28,123 nt of DNA. It comes from CAYFJO01 sp964343305. GTDB taxonomy: Bacteria; Planctomycetota; Planctomycetia; Pirellulales; Pirellulaceae. Position numbers and translations under genes: made by a program. Below, in pieces: positions 1 through 7,900 of the stretch. The stretch spans positions 1-28,123 of the forward strand of contig CAYFJO010000100.1 of NCBI GenBank assembly GCA_964343305.1, read 5' to 3'. The notes beneath the pieces are model-generated. The model was not told the DNA's origin and did not search any database. It saw nothing but the letters and a program-made list of their open reading frames with translations. The stretch's first letter is position 1, and each line of letters opens with the position of its first letter.

Positions 1-52
1 CATTCCGAGATATCCACAAACGCCTCACGCTGCGCATAGAATGGGGAACTAC

Positions 53-80
53 CTTCCGAAGTTTTCCGAAACTTCGGAAG
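53..80. repeat. Perfect 12-bp hairpin element
   Basis: Bases 53-64 and 69-80 are perfectly complementary around the tetraloop TCCG (65-68), and the motif TTCCGAA occurs within both the arm and the loop region. No T-run follows on either strand, so it is not a standard intrinsic terminator. It lies 48 bases past the stop of the minus-strand gene at 128-1018 and may act as an RNA end-stabilising hairpin or be a dispersed palindromic repeat. Positions 1-52 hold nothing I can assign. Confidence 0.75.
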
Positions 81-127
81 TCTACGCTCAAAATCAGGAC
101 ACTAAACTGCTGGAGTTCAAGCTACTT

Positions 128-1018
128 CTACCACTTTGGGCTGACCGTAAACTCTTTGCTGGGGCCGACGCCGATCTTTTCTTCGTGGGGACTGTGGTTC
201 GGATGGGTGATGCTGATCACCTGGATTCCGGGCTTGACGAAATACTCGATCTGCCCCGATGGCGGTATGGTCTTTTGTTGACCGTTGATTTCGATCTTTG
301 CACCTTTTCGATCTTGTGGCTTCATTTGGATGATCAACAGCGCGGGCAGTGTGTTGGCATCATTCGAAACGCCGTTGTTGGATGAATTCGTTTCGTGGAT
401 CCGGCCCGGCCCCGTGGAATCATCCATCGATGCAAAAACAAACGCACCAATGAGGATCGCAGCGGTGATGCCGCCACCGACCAGCCAGATCGCCAGCGAC
501 TTGTCTTTCTTTCGGTCCAGCAGAACAGACGGACCGCTTGCCGGGGCACTCGATACAGCGGGGTCAACAAACGCGGTTGCCGGATTGGTTGGTGCCACAA
601 CGGGCTGTGGAGCAGCTTGCGGGATCGACGCCGGCGCGGGAGTCGCGGGCTGTGCAGCCGGTTGAGCCCCGGGCGCTGGCGCGGGGGGAGGAGCTGGCGC
701 TGGCATCGCCGGCCTGGCCGCGGGTGGAGCCGCCGTGGGAGCCGTTTGCCGCAATGCCTGATCGTATTCGGTCTTCTTCTGCGGGGTCAGCAAACACAAG
801 CGGGCGGCGGAGATTTCGTTCAACAGTCGCTGAGCCATCTGCGGGTCTTCACCGACGGAGACATCCTGCAAATAGGCCATAATGCGATTCGCCGCCGCAT
901 CGATGACGTCCGTGTCGTTTTCAAAGGGCTCCAGACCCAGCAATCGGTAATGGGTGGGCGGTTGTTGCTGGGGCGGAATTCCAAGCCATTTGTGATAGGG
1001 ATCAAATCCAGCAGACAT
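128..1018 (-). CDS. J-like domain membrane protein with Pro/Ala linker and PEGA-like C-terminus
   Basis: This is a 296-residue protein of unknown function, of a type frequent in planctomycetes. Residues 7-90 resemble a J-domain-like module (HYRLLGLEPFE, then a helix ending LTPQKKTEYDQAL) but lack the HPD tripeptide needed to stimulate Hsp70, so a co-chaperone role is not supported. Residues 92-165 are a Pro/Ala-rich linker. One membrane helix covers about 175-197 (LAIWLVGGGITAAILIG). The last 70 residues form a small beta-rich domain resembling PEGA domains (IEINGQQKTIPPSGQIEYF). The J-like part is therefore probably cytoplasmic and the PEGA-like part extracytoplasmic. The start is the ATG at 1018 because the J-like module begins right after it, although no good Shine-Dalgarno is visible. 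It is divergent from the gene at 1192. Confidence 0.85.
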   Translation of the reverse strand: MSAGFDPYHKWLGIPPQQQPPTHYRLLGLEPFENDTDVIDAAANRIMAYLQDVSVGEDPQMAQRLLNEISAARLCLLTPQKKTEYDQALRQTAPTAAPPAARPAMPAPAPPPAPAPGAQPAAQPATPAPASIPQAAPQPVVAPTNPATAFVDPAVSSAPASGPSVLLDRKKDKSLAIWLVGGGITAAILIGAFVFASMDDSTGPGRIHETNSSNNGVSNDANTLPALLIIQMKPQDRKGAKIEINGQQKTIPPSGQIEYFVKPGIQVISITHPNHSPHEEKIGVGPSKEFTVSPKW

Positions 1019-1163
1019 AATTCAGCAACACGACGTAAAAGCGAATGAACGAGGACCAACCAAACAGATTCATTTTGGCTTGATATTTACGTCTAGGCAA
1101 CCACATGTCCACGGCATGACATTCGTCGCTGGATTTGCAAAAATTCAGCCATTCCATTTTGAA

Positions 1164-1187
1164 CCGAATTCTTAGGAATCCGGCTAC
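1164..1187. repeat. Palindromic element copy A, similar to 23385-23409
   Basis: An imperfect hairpin pairs CCGAATTC (1164-1171) with GAATCCGG (1176-1183), with one mismatch and loop TTAG, followed by CTAC. The same layout and the sequence TCCGGCTAC recur at 23401-23409. It sits in the divergent region between the genes at 1018 and 1192, and overlaps the 5' extension of the second gene's reading frame, which argues for the later ATG as its start. Confidence 0.5.
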
Positions 1188-1191
1188 GAGC

Positions 1192-1827
1192 ATGTCAGAC
1201 AATTCTACTTCACCGGAACACGGCGGCCATTCGAACTGGCTGGCCGTGGTGATCATCGCATTGGCCGGATTTCTGGGCTTGGCCGTTTTGGGCGTGGCCT
1301 TTTATCTCCAGCAAAGCTCCGAAACCACGCTGCAGTTCACCAACGCGGATCAGCAAATGCTAGTTCGAGCCGCGGATTTCGCTGGCTATTTTCAGTCGTA
1401 CCTGGTCCGTTCGGATCGCGAGACGATCGAGAAGTTGCATCTTCCCGGCGATGTCGTGCGACTGGCCTACACCTATTCACATTTGGGTGAGGGACAGGAT
1501 TTCGAATTGGCGACCGAGCTGCGTGTTCTGCCAACTCGCGATGCGGCGCGAAAGGAATTTGCGCGGCAAAGCAACGAGTCGCTACTCTGGATGGGAGACG
1601 ATGTTCACCGGGAAAGCCGAGATGCGTTTGCCTGGGGCGACGCGTCAGAGTGCGGCGTGTTTCGACGGGGCAGCCAAACGGTTGGCTACTATTTTGTCTG
1701 CCGGCGGCGCGACATGACTTACCAGGTCGAGTTTCTCGGCCAGGATCTTGGAGACCCTGATCGCTTCGTGCGTCTGCTACCGGAACGGCTGGATCGCTTG
1801 GAAGATTACAACTTCGACCCGAACTGA
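1192..1827 (+). CDS. Single-pass membrane-anchored hypothetical protein
   Basis: This is a 211-residue protein I do not recognise. A short polar N-terminus is followed by one hydrophobic segment at about residues 16-38 (WLAVVIIALAGFLGLAVLG), then a roughly 170-residue soluble domain that should face away from the cytoplasm. That domain is rich in charged residues and ends in an acidic, aromatic tail (RLEDYNFDPN). I use the ATG at 1192 rather than the upstream ATG at 1135 because the 19 extra codons run through a palindromic element and carry no recognisable signal. The stop lies one base from the stop of the convergent gene at 1829-2233. No catalytic motif is visible. Confidence 0.75.
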   Translation: MSDNSTSPEHGGHSNWLAVVIIALAGFLGLAVLGVAFYLQQSSETTLQFTNADQQMLVRAADFAGYFQSYLVRSDRETIEKLHLPGDVVRLAYTYSHLGEGQDFELATELRVLPTRDAARKEFARQSNESLLWMGDDVHRESRDAFAWGDASECGVFRRGSQTVGYYFVCRRRDMTYQVEFLGQDLGDPDRFVRLLPERLDRLEDYNFDPN

Positions 1828-1828
1828 G

Positions 1829-2233
1829 TCACGAGTTGGCGTCGTCCGCTTGTATTTTCAACCTCATGTAGCCGCCCAACACCACGAGCAGCACCGAGCA
1901 ACCAAAGGTGGTCACGATCAGTTCATCGGTTGCGCCAAGCGGAATCACCATCAACAATCCGCACAATGGTCCCAGCACGACGCCCGAAATGAATCCGATC
2001 CAAATGCCCCGCAACCGGTGATAATGAAACGCACCGAGAGTCGGACCGATGACAACTCCCAGAGCCAATCCCACGATCAACGCCACCCCAATCCAATCGA
2101 GTTCAACGTGGCTGCCCAAGACCGATTGCGCTAGCGGGATGGTGAGCCTGACAATCACTGCGCACGCGGCGACCAACACGAATAGCGATGTCAGTGGATA
2201 ACGTTGTCGGTCGGTTGGTAATGTGTCGTTCAT
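1829..2233 (-). CDS. Small four-helix membrane protein, last gene of the pseudopilin operon
   Basis: This is a 134-residue hydrophobic protein with about four membrane helices: roughly 14-35 (SLFVLVAACAVIVRL), 47-66 (GVALIVGLALGVVIG), 75-97 and 105-124. Gly-rich helices suggest tight packing, and no enzymatic motif is visible. Its ATG follows the TAG stop of the DUF1559 gene with no gap (TAGATG), so the two are almost certainly co-transcribed and probably translationally coupled. That position at the end of a pseudopilin/platform operon raises the possibility of an accessory membrane component, but the sequence alone does not show this. It converges on the gene at 1192-1827. Confidence 0.75.
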   Translation of the reverse strand: MNDTLPTDRQRYPLTSLFVLVAACAVIVRLTIPLAQSVLGSHVELDWIGVALIVGLALGVVIGPTLGAFHYHRLRGIWIGFISGVVLGPLCGLLMVIPLGATDELIVTTFGCSVLLVVLGGYMRLKIQADDANS

Positions 2234-3208
2234 CTAAGGTTGTTGAGGCGTTAGTTTCCCATCGGCCCGATGGGCATATTGTTGAAGTAAGAGCGGATCA
2301 ACTTCCTCATAGATGGCACGAACGCTGCCGTCTCCAAAAGCAAAATTCACTCTGCTCGGATGTCGGCTGGCGAATCCGCCCACCCGAAGATTCTTGGCGA
2401 TCATTGGCGGTTGTTTGCGCTTTGGCTCCGCTGCGTCGTCTTGCGGCTGATCCGTGCCGATGTCGGTCGATCCATCTTCATCAAATTCCACATTCTCTTT
2501 CGAAATCCAATCATCCATTGCCGTCTTACCCGCGGCGATGGGAGGCACTCCAGTTGTATTCAATGCGACGCCTGTGTTGCGTAGCGTCGCTCGCGTGCCG
2601 GAAAGCCAGCCGAGTCCATTTAACTCAACAAGTTTTTCGCCGATGAAAATCGTATAAGACGAGCCGTCGGTCACGTCGTCGTACGAAACGTGGCTGTTCA
2701 GATAAAACACGCCGGAGTTGGTGACATCGATCGGTGCTTCGAGGTGATGGTGGTTGCCCGCATAGTTGGAGTGCGGTCCGACTGTTCCGGCCGACGGACA
2801 GATCAGAGTGCTGATTCGCAAATCTCGCACCGGAGCGTTGTTCTGGTGATAAACGCCCACTTTACGATCGACGTGCCGATAGGCGTTCGCGTTTTCAAAA
2901 TGCGGCAACAACTGCTCGATCCAGTTGTGATGGTAGCCCGACGCGGTGTTGACGATGGGGCCTTTGGCTTCGATCGTGCCGGTTGGATACGCACCAAACG
3001 ACGTTTCGTAGTTGTGGACGGCGATGATCAACTGGTTTAGGTTTTGCCCACACTGAACGCGTCGCGCAGCTTCACGCGCCGCCTGGACAGCCGGCAACAA
3101 CATCGCAATGAGAATTCCTATGATCGCGATGACCACCAGCAACTCGACCAGCGTGAATGCGTTTCGTGGTTTTAAGCTCATGACCTTTCCTTTCAAATCG
3201 GCAGGCAT
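2234..3208 (-). CDS. DUF1559 prepilin-like protein (second of two)
   Basis: This member of the planctomycete DUF1559 'H-X9-DG' family has 324 residues from this start. A type IV prepilin N-terminus, AFTLVELLVVIAIIGILIA, leads into the helix usual for the family (PAVQAAREAARR). Pilin Glu5 is present, but the residue before the cleavage site is Ala rather than Gly. The family motif lies near the C-terminus as H-PSRVNFAFG-DG. Two starts are credible. The ATG at 3208 has AAGGAG eight bases upstream, overlapping the previous gene's stop region. The ATG at 3181 also has an AAGGA-type site and gives a shorter 8-residue leader. The mature protein is the same either way. A role as a filament subunit or surface protein is inferred from the prepilin signal and operon. 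Confidence 0.9.
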   Translation of the reverse strand: MPADLKGKVMSLKPRNAFTLVELLVVIAIIGILIAMLLPAVQAAREAARRVQCGQNLNQLIIAVHNYETSFGAYPTGTIEAKGPIVNTASGYHHNWIEQLLPHFENANAYRHVDRKVGVYHQNNAPVRDLRISTLICPSAGTVGPHSNYAGNHHHLEAPIDVTNSGVFYLNSHVSYDDVTDGSSYTIFIGEKLVELNGLGWLSGTRATLRNTGVALNTTGVPPIAAGKTAMDDWISKENVEFDEDGSTDIGTDQPQDDAAEPKRKQPPMIAKNLRVGGFASRHPSRVNFAFGDGSVRAIYEEVDPLLLQQYAHRADGKLTPQQP

Positions 3209-3213
3209 GCTTG

Positions 3214-4137
3214 TTACTCCTTGGGCAAGCCATCCAGCGTCCCGTCGGATCGGTGCGCCCAGGCTCGCAGTACTTTTAACTCGACACTCTCGTAGACAAA
3301 AGACACGTGGCCATCGCCAAACACGAACAGACATCCGCCCGGATGGTCGCTGGCAAATGATGTAAACTTCGTCGGCGCACCTCCGGGAGAGGTACTGATC
3401 ACTTGAAGCGTTTCACCGCTCATTTTCATGCCTGGAAACTCCGCGTACGGAAGTGGATAACCTGGACTGTTCCAACCTGCTCCAGTCCGGCTCGACATGT
3501 CCGTCACATTGATTGTCTTTCCCGTGTTCCGCAAGGTTGCGTAGGTTCCCGACATCCAGCCCAGGTCGGTGTCGCCGTGATGTTTTTCGCCGGCGAATGC
3601 GGTGTAGCTGACGCCGTCCGTAATGTCCTTATATCGCACGCGGCTGTTCAGAAAGAAGACGCCGTTGTTGTCTGTGTCAATGAAGCCGCCGCGATCGTGA
3701 TGGACGGCGGCATAAGACGAAAGGGCTCCGTAGTTGCCCCATTTGGGCGATCCCGACGAGGGACACCACAGACTATCGATATGCATCGTGCGATGTCGCA
3801 GGTATTTCTTGTCGTACACGCCAACTTGGAAATCCATATTTCGATACAAGATCGTCTCTTCCCGAAATGGCAGCGTTTGGATCAGCCAATTGTGATGATA
3901 GCCGACCGGAAGATTCTTGACGGGAGCCGTGTTGTTGATCACTCCCGGCGGATAGACGCGAAAGGCATGTTCATAGTTGAGAATCCCGATGACGAGTTGC
4001 GAGAGATTGTTTGTACACTGCGAACGGCGGGCGGACTCTCTCGCTGACTGGACGGCAGGCAACAGCAGTGCGATCAATATCCCGATGATGGCAACCACCA
4101 CCATCAATTCGATCAACGTAAATGCCCGCCGGTTCAT
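3214..4137 (-). CDS. DUF1559 prepilin-like protein (first of two)
   Basis: This 307-residue DUF1559 family member has a very short leader, MNRRA, followed by FTLIELMVVVAIIGILIA, the prepilin cleavage and assembly helix with Glu5. As in its neighbour, Ala replaces the Gly normally found just before the cut. The body carries family features such as GYHHNWL and an H-PGGCLFVFG-DG motif near the C-terminus. It overlaps the preceding GspK/PilX-like gene by ATGA (4134-4137) and is followed after 5 bases by a second DUF1559 gene, so this is a tandem pair that has diverged considerably. With no GspG/GspH-type gene in the operon, these two are the best candidates for its main pseudopilin subunits. That assignment is inference. 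Confidence 0.9.
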   Translation of the reverse strand: MNRRAFTLIELMVVVAIIGILIALLLPAVQSARESARRSQCTNNLSQLVIGILNYEHAFRVYPPGVINNTAPVKNLPVGYHHNWLIQTLPFREETILYRNMDFQVGVYDKKYLRHRTMHIDSLWCPSSGSPKWGNYGALSSYAAVHHDRGGFIDTDNNGVFFLNSRVRYKDITDGVSYTAFAGEKHHGDTDLGWMSGTYATLRNTGKTINVTDMSSRTGAGWNSPGYPLPYAEFPGMKMSGETLQVISTSPGGAPTKFTSFASDHPGGCLFVFGDGHVSFVYESVELKVLRAWAHRSDGTLDGLPKE

Positions 4138-4562
4138 GGCGCGTCTCCTGTCGTTGATTCGACTCGGGCAAAATCAACCGTGATCGATTTCGTGTGACGC
4201 ACACGTTTGGTTTCGACGTCGGGATAACTCGCGGTCACGACGACCTTGCGGGACTGTTCGTCGTTTTCCAACGTCTCGACTCGGATCGTGACAACCGCCG
4301 AATGACGTCCGTCGAGCTCGTCCGGGCTGATCTCCCACGTTTCTCCCGTGTAATCGTTCGACTTGATGAGCTGGTCGTGTGCTCGCGCGATCGCCGACTC
4401 GGCCAACCACATGGCTTGAAGTTCGTGCTGACAACGCATCGATTGACGATGATGTGTGACGGTGGATTTCATGAGCGCAAACGAAAGCAGCGAGACAACG
4501 AACAGGCACACGACCACCATTAACAGCACTGCCCCTCGTTGTTTTTCGCTCGATGGCGTCAT
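4134..4562 (-). CDS. GspK/PilX-like minor pseudopilin
   Basis: This is a 142-residue protein starting at the ATG at 4562, which overlaps the previous stop by ATGA. Its N-terminus, EKQRGAVLLMVVVCLFVVS, has a basic leader and Gly before a long hydrophobic helix, and lacks Glu5, as GspK and PilX proteins commonly do. The motif MWLAESAIARA after the helix matches the PilX/GspK pattern (usually 'AAEAGI'). The remainder is a short beta-rich region with no further recognisable motif. At 142 residues it is much shorter than a typical GspK (about 300), so it lacks the large insertion domain and is closer to PilX in size. The gene order GspI-like, GspJ-like, GspK-like matches the tip-complex order of type II secretion operons. 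Confidence 0.75.
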   Translation of the reverse strand: MTPSSEKQRGAVLLMVVVCLFVVSLLSFALMKSTVTHHRQSMRCQHELQAMWLAESAIARAHDQLIKSNDYTGETWEISPDELDGRHSAVVTIRVETLENDEQSRKVVVTASYPDVETKRVRHTKSITVDFARVESTTGDAP

Positions 4563-5095
4563 CGCGATTCTCCATCGGCTGGCGTTTTTTTGAATCGATG
4601 CGTAAGCCCGACCGCGCATTCGATGGACAGCAGTGGCTTCGCGCTGAGTGTTGAATCGACATCGCTGGGGCGGGTTGCATTCAGAGTCACCATCGAAGTC
4701 CTGTCTGTTTGTTCCACCGAAACATCCACCACCAGATCGTCTCCGAAAGAGAATGCGTCTCGATGAACAACCTCGTCATTCTCTCGTTTCGTGCGTTCGA
4801 TCGACGTCTCCGTCATGGTGTAGGCGACGTCGACGTTCTGGGATAAGTGCAAGGTGAGTGTGGCGTTCTTTCCCGATTGAACTTCAACCGACTCTGCCAC
4901 ATGGGCGTCTTGTCTCAGAATCATCGACAATCTCGATCCACTGCGCAGGACATCGAAATCTCCTCGCACACTCTCGTCCAGCCGATACATGCCATGCAAC
5001 GCAAGTGCCACGGCTGCCAACAGAATCGACAACAGTCCAATGACCACGATGGTGTTGATCAACGTATATCCGGCGCGATCTGTTTTGCACTTCAT
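4559..5095 (-). CDS. GspJ-like minor pseudopilin
   Basis: This is a 178-residue prepilin-like protein. The leader MKCKTDRAG ends in Gly, followed by YTLINTIVVIGLLSILLAAV, a pilin-type helix. The fifth mature residue is Asn instead of the usual Glu. After the helix come an Arg/Asp-rich stretch and a beta-rich domain, the usual GspJ/PilW arrangement. I take the ATG at 5095 as the start because it overlaps the previous stop by ATGA (5092-5095) and places the leader correctly; the longer upstream reading has no pilin logic. It probably joins a pseudopilus tip complex with its two neighbours, inferred from order, size and overlap rather than from a conserved domain I can align here. Confidence 0.72.
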   Translation of the reverse strand: MKCKTDRAGYTLINTIVVIGLLSILLAAVALALHGMYRLDESVRGDFDVLRSGSRLSMILRQDAHVAESVEVQSGKNATLTLHLSQNVDVAYTMTETSIERTKRENDEVVHRDAFSFGDDLVVDVSVEQTDRTSMVTLNATRPSDVDSTLSAKPLLSIECAVGLTHRFKKTPADGESR

Positions 5096-5508
5096 TCGCT
5101 GGCCTCCGGTTGGTAAACCCAACTGACAAGTCGAACCGGAGCAACTTGGCGACCGGCATGATTGGTCCACACCAGTTGAACCGTGACCCGTTTCGCCACC
5201 AACGGGTCATTGAGTTCGTCGACGTCGATTTGCAAGACGGCGTTAGGCAATCGTCTGGCCAATTCTTTGGCCACTGACCAGGCTGCGACGTTCTCCGGTG
5301 TCAAACGATCCCAACTCAGGGCGTTCGCCCGCTCGGTGATATTTGCGACTTCCTGTGTGGCCAACATTCTTTGCACGACGACACGCCGTTGTCTCGAAAC
5401 ACCAACGACCGCTTGCGTAACAACGCCCAACACGGCCAGCATTAAGATCAACGAAATCGTCATTTCGATGATTGTCACACCTTGTCGTGGAGTGAGTTTA
5501 GATTGCAT
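5092..5508 (-). CDS. GspI-like minor pseudopilin
   Basis: This is a 138-residue prepilin-like protein with leader MQSKLTPRQG, then VTIIEMTISLILMLAVLGVV. Cleavage after Gly10 would leave Val1 and the conserved Glu5. Its length and position as the first of three overlapping pseudopilin genes fit GspI/PilV-type minor pseudopilins. The C-terminal half (VTVQLVWTNHAGRQVAPVRL) looks like the beta-strand sheet of that class. It follows the GspF-type gene at 5587-6810 after a 78-base gap filled by a double hairpin element, the largest gap in this part of the operon and a possible point where expression of the downstream pseudopilins is uncoupled. Confidence 0.75.
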   Translation of the reverse strand: MQSKLTPRQGVTIIEMTISLILMLAVLGVVTQAVVGVSRQRRVVVQRMLATQEVANITERANALSWDRLTPENVAAWSVAKELARRLPNAVLQIDVDELNDPLVAKRVTVQLVWTNHAGRQVAPVRLVSWVYQPEASE

Positions 5509-5516
5509 GTTCTTCT

Positions 5517-5579
5517 GTAGGACGGATTTTCAATCCGTCCGCTTCCTCGTTCATTGGACGGATTGGAAATCCGTCCTAC
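5517..5579. repeat. Nested palindrome: two hairpins that also pair with each other
   Basis: Bases 5517-5540 and 5556-5579 are 24-base inverted copies with one mismatch, separated by 15 bases. Each arm is itself a hairpin with a 9-bp stem, GGACGGATT and AATCCGTCC, around a 3-base loop. The element can therefore form either two small hairpins or one long 24-bp stem. It fills most of the 78-base gap between the gspF-like and gspI-like genes. No T-run follows. It resembles REP/BIME-like dispersed palindromes. Confidence 0.85.
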
Positions 5580-5586
5580 GGCAATC

Positions 5587-6810
5587 TCACGATAAATCCA
5601 TGATCAACTGAGCCAACGGCATCATCATCGCCACCGTCACGACACCCACCGCCAGGCCAACCAACGTCAACACGACCGGAAAGACCACGTTCAATACGGC
5701 AGCGCTCTGATAGGCCATTCTCCGGATACGGCTGTCCGCGATTTCGTTCAATGCCCACGGCAGATTTCCCACACGCTCGGCCGCCTTTAAAACAGCCACG
5801 TCACCTGACTTGACCAAACCTGATTTCTGCAAACCGTCACACCAACTCACGCCATTGTTCATGGCCGCCATCACATTCATCAATCGCTGGCGCATTCGCG
5901 CGCGGGGATGTCGCATTGAGAGCAGTCCAAGTGTCTGTAAGAACGAACCGCTACGTTGTGCCGTCAGCGAAAGTAATCGCAACAACGTGGCACTCTGCGA
6001 CTGTATGGTCGGCCCGAAAATCAAACTACGGAAAAACGCACCAAACAAACTCACAAAAAGCACACCAAGCAACGCAGCGAGAAGAAACCGAGAAATGAGT
6101 TGTTCACAAACATGAATGACGAATTCTGTGATTCTCGGCAACTCAAGATCAAACTCTAAAAACATTTGACCAAAAACAGGGATGATTTTCACCATGACAA
6201 ACGTCAAGATACTGGCTCCGACCGCGACGACTGCGAACACATAGACAAACTTCTCCAGGATCGGTCCAAGGCGAGCGTTGTCCGCATCGCTTTGCAAGAT
6301 GACGTGGCGTAGCGCCGGCCCCAGGTCGCCCGTGACACTGCCGTATTCAACCGCCGTCTGGGCATCCTCAGGCATCGAAATGCCGCTGCGTGAAATCGCC
6401 ACGGGAAGTTCCGCTCCCATCTCCAACAGCTCGGTCAGTTTCCGCGCCCGCACACTGGATTCGTCTCCCGTGTCATGCGCATAGGCATCGATCGCTTGCG
6501 GAAGCGGAATACCTCGTTCCGCGGCGACCGCAATCACCATGGCCAGCGCTCGCGTCTCCGACCGCCGATATCGAGTCAAGGCGACAAGAAAAATGACCAG
6601 CGAAACGGCCAGCATCAAGATCGCCACGGGCAACGGCAGACTCAGTATCGCACCCACCGCGCCCAGTGCGATCAGAAGCCAGCCGATCATGGTCATCTTA
6701 AACCGCAACGCATCACCTTTTCGATGTCTCTGTCGCTCGTAAACCAGTTTCGTCGTCCACAGCAAAGCCACGCCGAGGAAAATTAAGCCAACTAAATTGC
6801 CGGGATACAT
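5587..6810 (-). CDS. GspF-type inner-membrane platform protein (third of three)
   Basis: This is a 407-residue protein of the type II secretion/type IV pilus platform family (GspF/PilC), which anchors the assembly ATPase. Two repeated T2SSF domains are visible at about 85-215 and 275-402, each ending in membrane helices. The hallmark IIPVFGQMF...DLELP is at about 209-225. A repeat of the domain motif lies in the C-terminal half (LKAAERVGNLPWAL). Unlike its two paralogues it has extra N-terminal membrane segments at about 5-23 and 40-78 where GspF normally has a cytoplasmic domain. It lies 27 bases downstream of the second gspF-like gene. Base composition in the middle (about 5940-6200) is more A/T-rich than its surroundings. 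Confidence 0.88.
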   Translation of the reverse strand: MYPGNLVGLIFLGVALLWTTKLVYERQRHRKGDALRFKMTMIGWLLIALGAVGAILSLPLPVAILMLAVSLVIFLVALTRYRRSETRALAMVIAVAAERGIPLPQAIDAYAHDTGDESSVRARKLTELLEMGAELPVAISRSGISMPEDAQTAVEYGSVTGDLGPALRHVILQSDADNARLGPILEKFVYVFAVVAVGASILTFVMVKIIPVFGQMFLEFDLELPRITEFVIHVCEQLISRFLLAALLGVLFVSLFGAFFRSLIFGPTIQSQSATLLRLLSLTAQRSGSFLQTLGLLSMRHPRARMRQRLMNVMAAMNNGVSWCDGLQKSGLVKSGDVAVLKAAERVGNLPWALNEIADSRIRRMAYQSAAVLNVVFPVVLTLVGLAVGVVTVAMMMPLAQLIMDLS

Positions 6811-6837
6811 GCAACGACCAAATACAAATTGTTTTCA

Positions 6838-7890
6838 TTAACTGAGAGCCTGAATGAGCGTCACCAATGGCATCATCAATGAGGCAACCATCCAGGCTGT
6901 CGCCAAACCAATCAAGACAAAAAGCAGCGGCGGCAGCGTCGAACGAAACATGGTCGATCGCAGCCGCACGCGTTCCACGTAAAAGTCGCTTGCTGTCCGC
7001 AGCGCTTCGCCCAAGTTTCCCGTCTGTTCGCCCCAAGCAACCAGCGGTACCAACAGCCGCGGCAGCCGATACGTCGAATCCACGAGCTGCGACAACGACA
7101 TTCCTTGCTGCGACAATGCGGACAGACTCCTCGACACTTGTTGCAAATTGGCGTTGGACGAGCCGGTTCCCGCCATCTTCAACGCTTCGGGCAAGGGCAC
7201 GTTCTGTTCCATCAGGATGCTCATCAACCGCGACCACTCGGCCACGCCGGACCAATGCGCCATGGGTCCGAAAATCGGGATGGTGGAAAAGAACCGTTCC
7301 CAAACCGCTCGGCCGCCAAAGATCCGAATCGCGAGCGCCGCCAGCACAAGGAATCCAACGATCCCCGCGACCACCGGAAAGCCGGTTTCGGACCAGGCGA
7401 TTAACATAATCGTCGGATTGGGCAACGCCAATTCAAACTCCAGATAGATCTCTGCAAAATGAGGAATGATCATCAATGTTGCCAGCCCAATTAACAAGAA
7501 CGTGATCGCCAAAACAATCAACGGATAGGCCAGCGCGGACACGACCAGCCGGCGCAATTGCCGGACGCTGCGATGGTGTTCGACCAAATCGCTCAGCGCT
7601 TCGCCAAATCGATCCGTGCGCGCGGCCGCTGCGACAAGCCCGCCAACATGTCCTGACAATCGTCGGTCGGAACTGCTCAGGATCTCATCCAACGATTGGC
7701 CAGCTTCTACCGCCTTGGCAATCGATCGCAAAGCCCTGGCCAAACGGCGACTCGATGCCTCTTGCGCTGCCGCTCGCAATCCCGACGGCAGAGGCAAACC
7801 GCTGCGTCCCGCTTCGCTAAGACGCGCCGCCAGTTCTTCCGTTTCGCCGAAAGACATCTTGGGGATGTCGTTGTTGGAGTCGTTCGACAT
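6838..7890 (-). CDS. GspF-type inner-membrane platform protein (second of three)
   Basis: This is a 350-residue GspF/PilC-family platform protein. The first T2SSF domain spans about 14-150 (LSEAGRSGLPLPSGL; AYPLIVL; IIPHFAEIYLEFELALP) and the second about 205-348 (MSILMEQNVPLPEALKMAG; VAWGEQTGNLGEAL). Each ends in a long hydrophobic helix. It begins almost directly at the first domain, without the N-terminal segment of canonical GspF (about 400 residues). SD-like GGTGAG lies five bases before the ATG at 7890. A strong hairpin at 7901-7929 sits immediately upstream, within the 45-base gap after the first gspF-like gene. It is clearly paralogous in layout to the genes on both sides but strongly diverged. 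Confidence 0.9.
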   Translation of the reverse strand: MSNDSNNDIPKMSFGETEELAARLSEAGRSGLPLPSGLRAAAQEASSRRLARALRSIAKAVEAGQSLDEILSSSDRRLSGHVGGLVAAAARTDRFGEALSDLVEHHRSVRQLRRLVVSALAYPLIVLAITFLLIGLATLMIIPHFAEIYLEFELALPNPTIMLIAWSETGFPVVAGIVGFLVLAALAIRIFGGRAVWERFFSTIPIFGPMAHWSGVAEWSRLMSILMEQNVPLPEALKMAGTGSSNANLQQVSRSLSALSQQGMSLSQLVDSTYRLPRLLVPLVAWGEQTGNLGEALRTASDFYVERVRLRSTMFRSTLPPLLFVLIGLATAWMVASLMMPLVTLIQALS

Positions 7891-7900
7891 AACGTCTCAC

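Noticed and set aside
41..385. 114-codon plus-strand frame at the left edge
   Set aside because: It begins inside the perfect hairpin region and runs antisense through the PEGA-like domain; no supporting signal.
395..1048. 217-codon plus-strand frame opposite the J-like protein gene
   Set aside because: Composition is dominated by Arg/Gly from the complement of the Pro/Ala linker; no domain, and the minus-strand gene is well supported.
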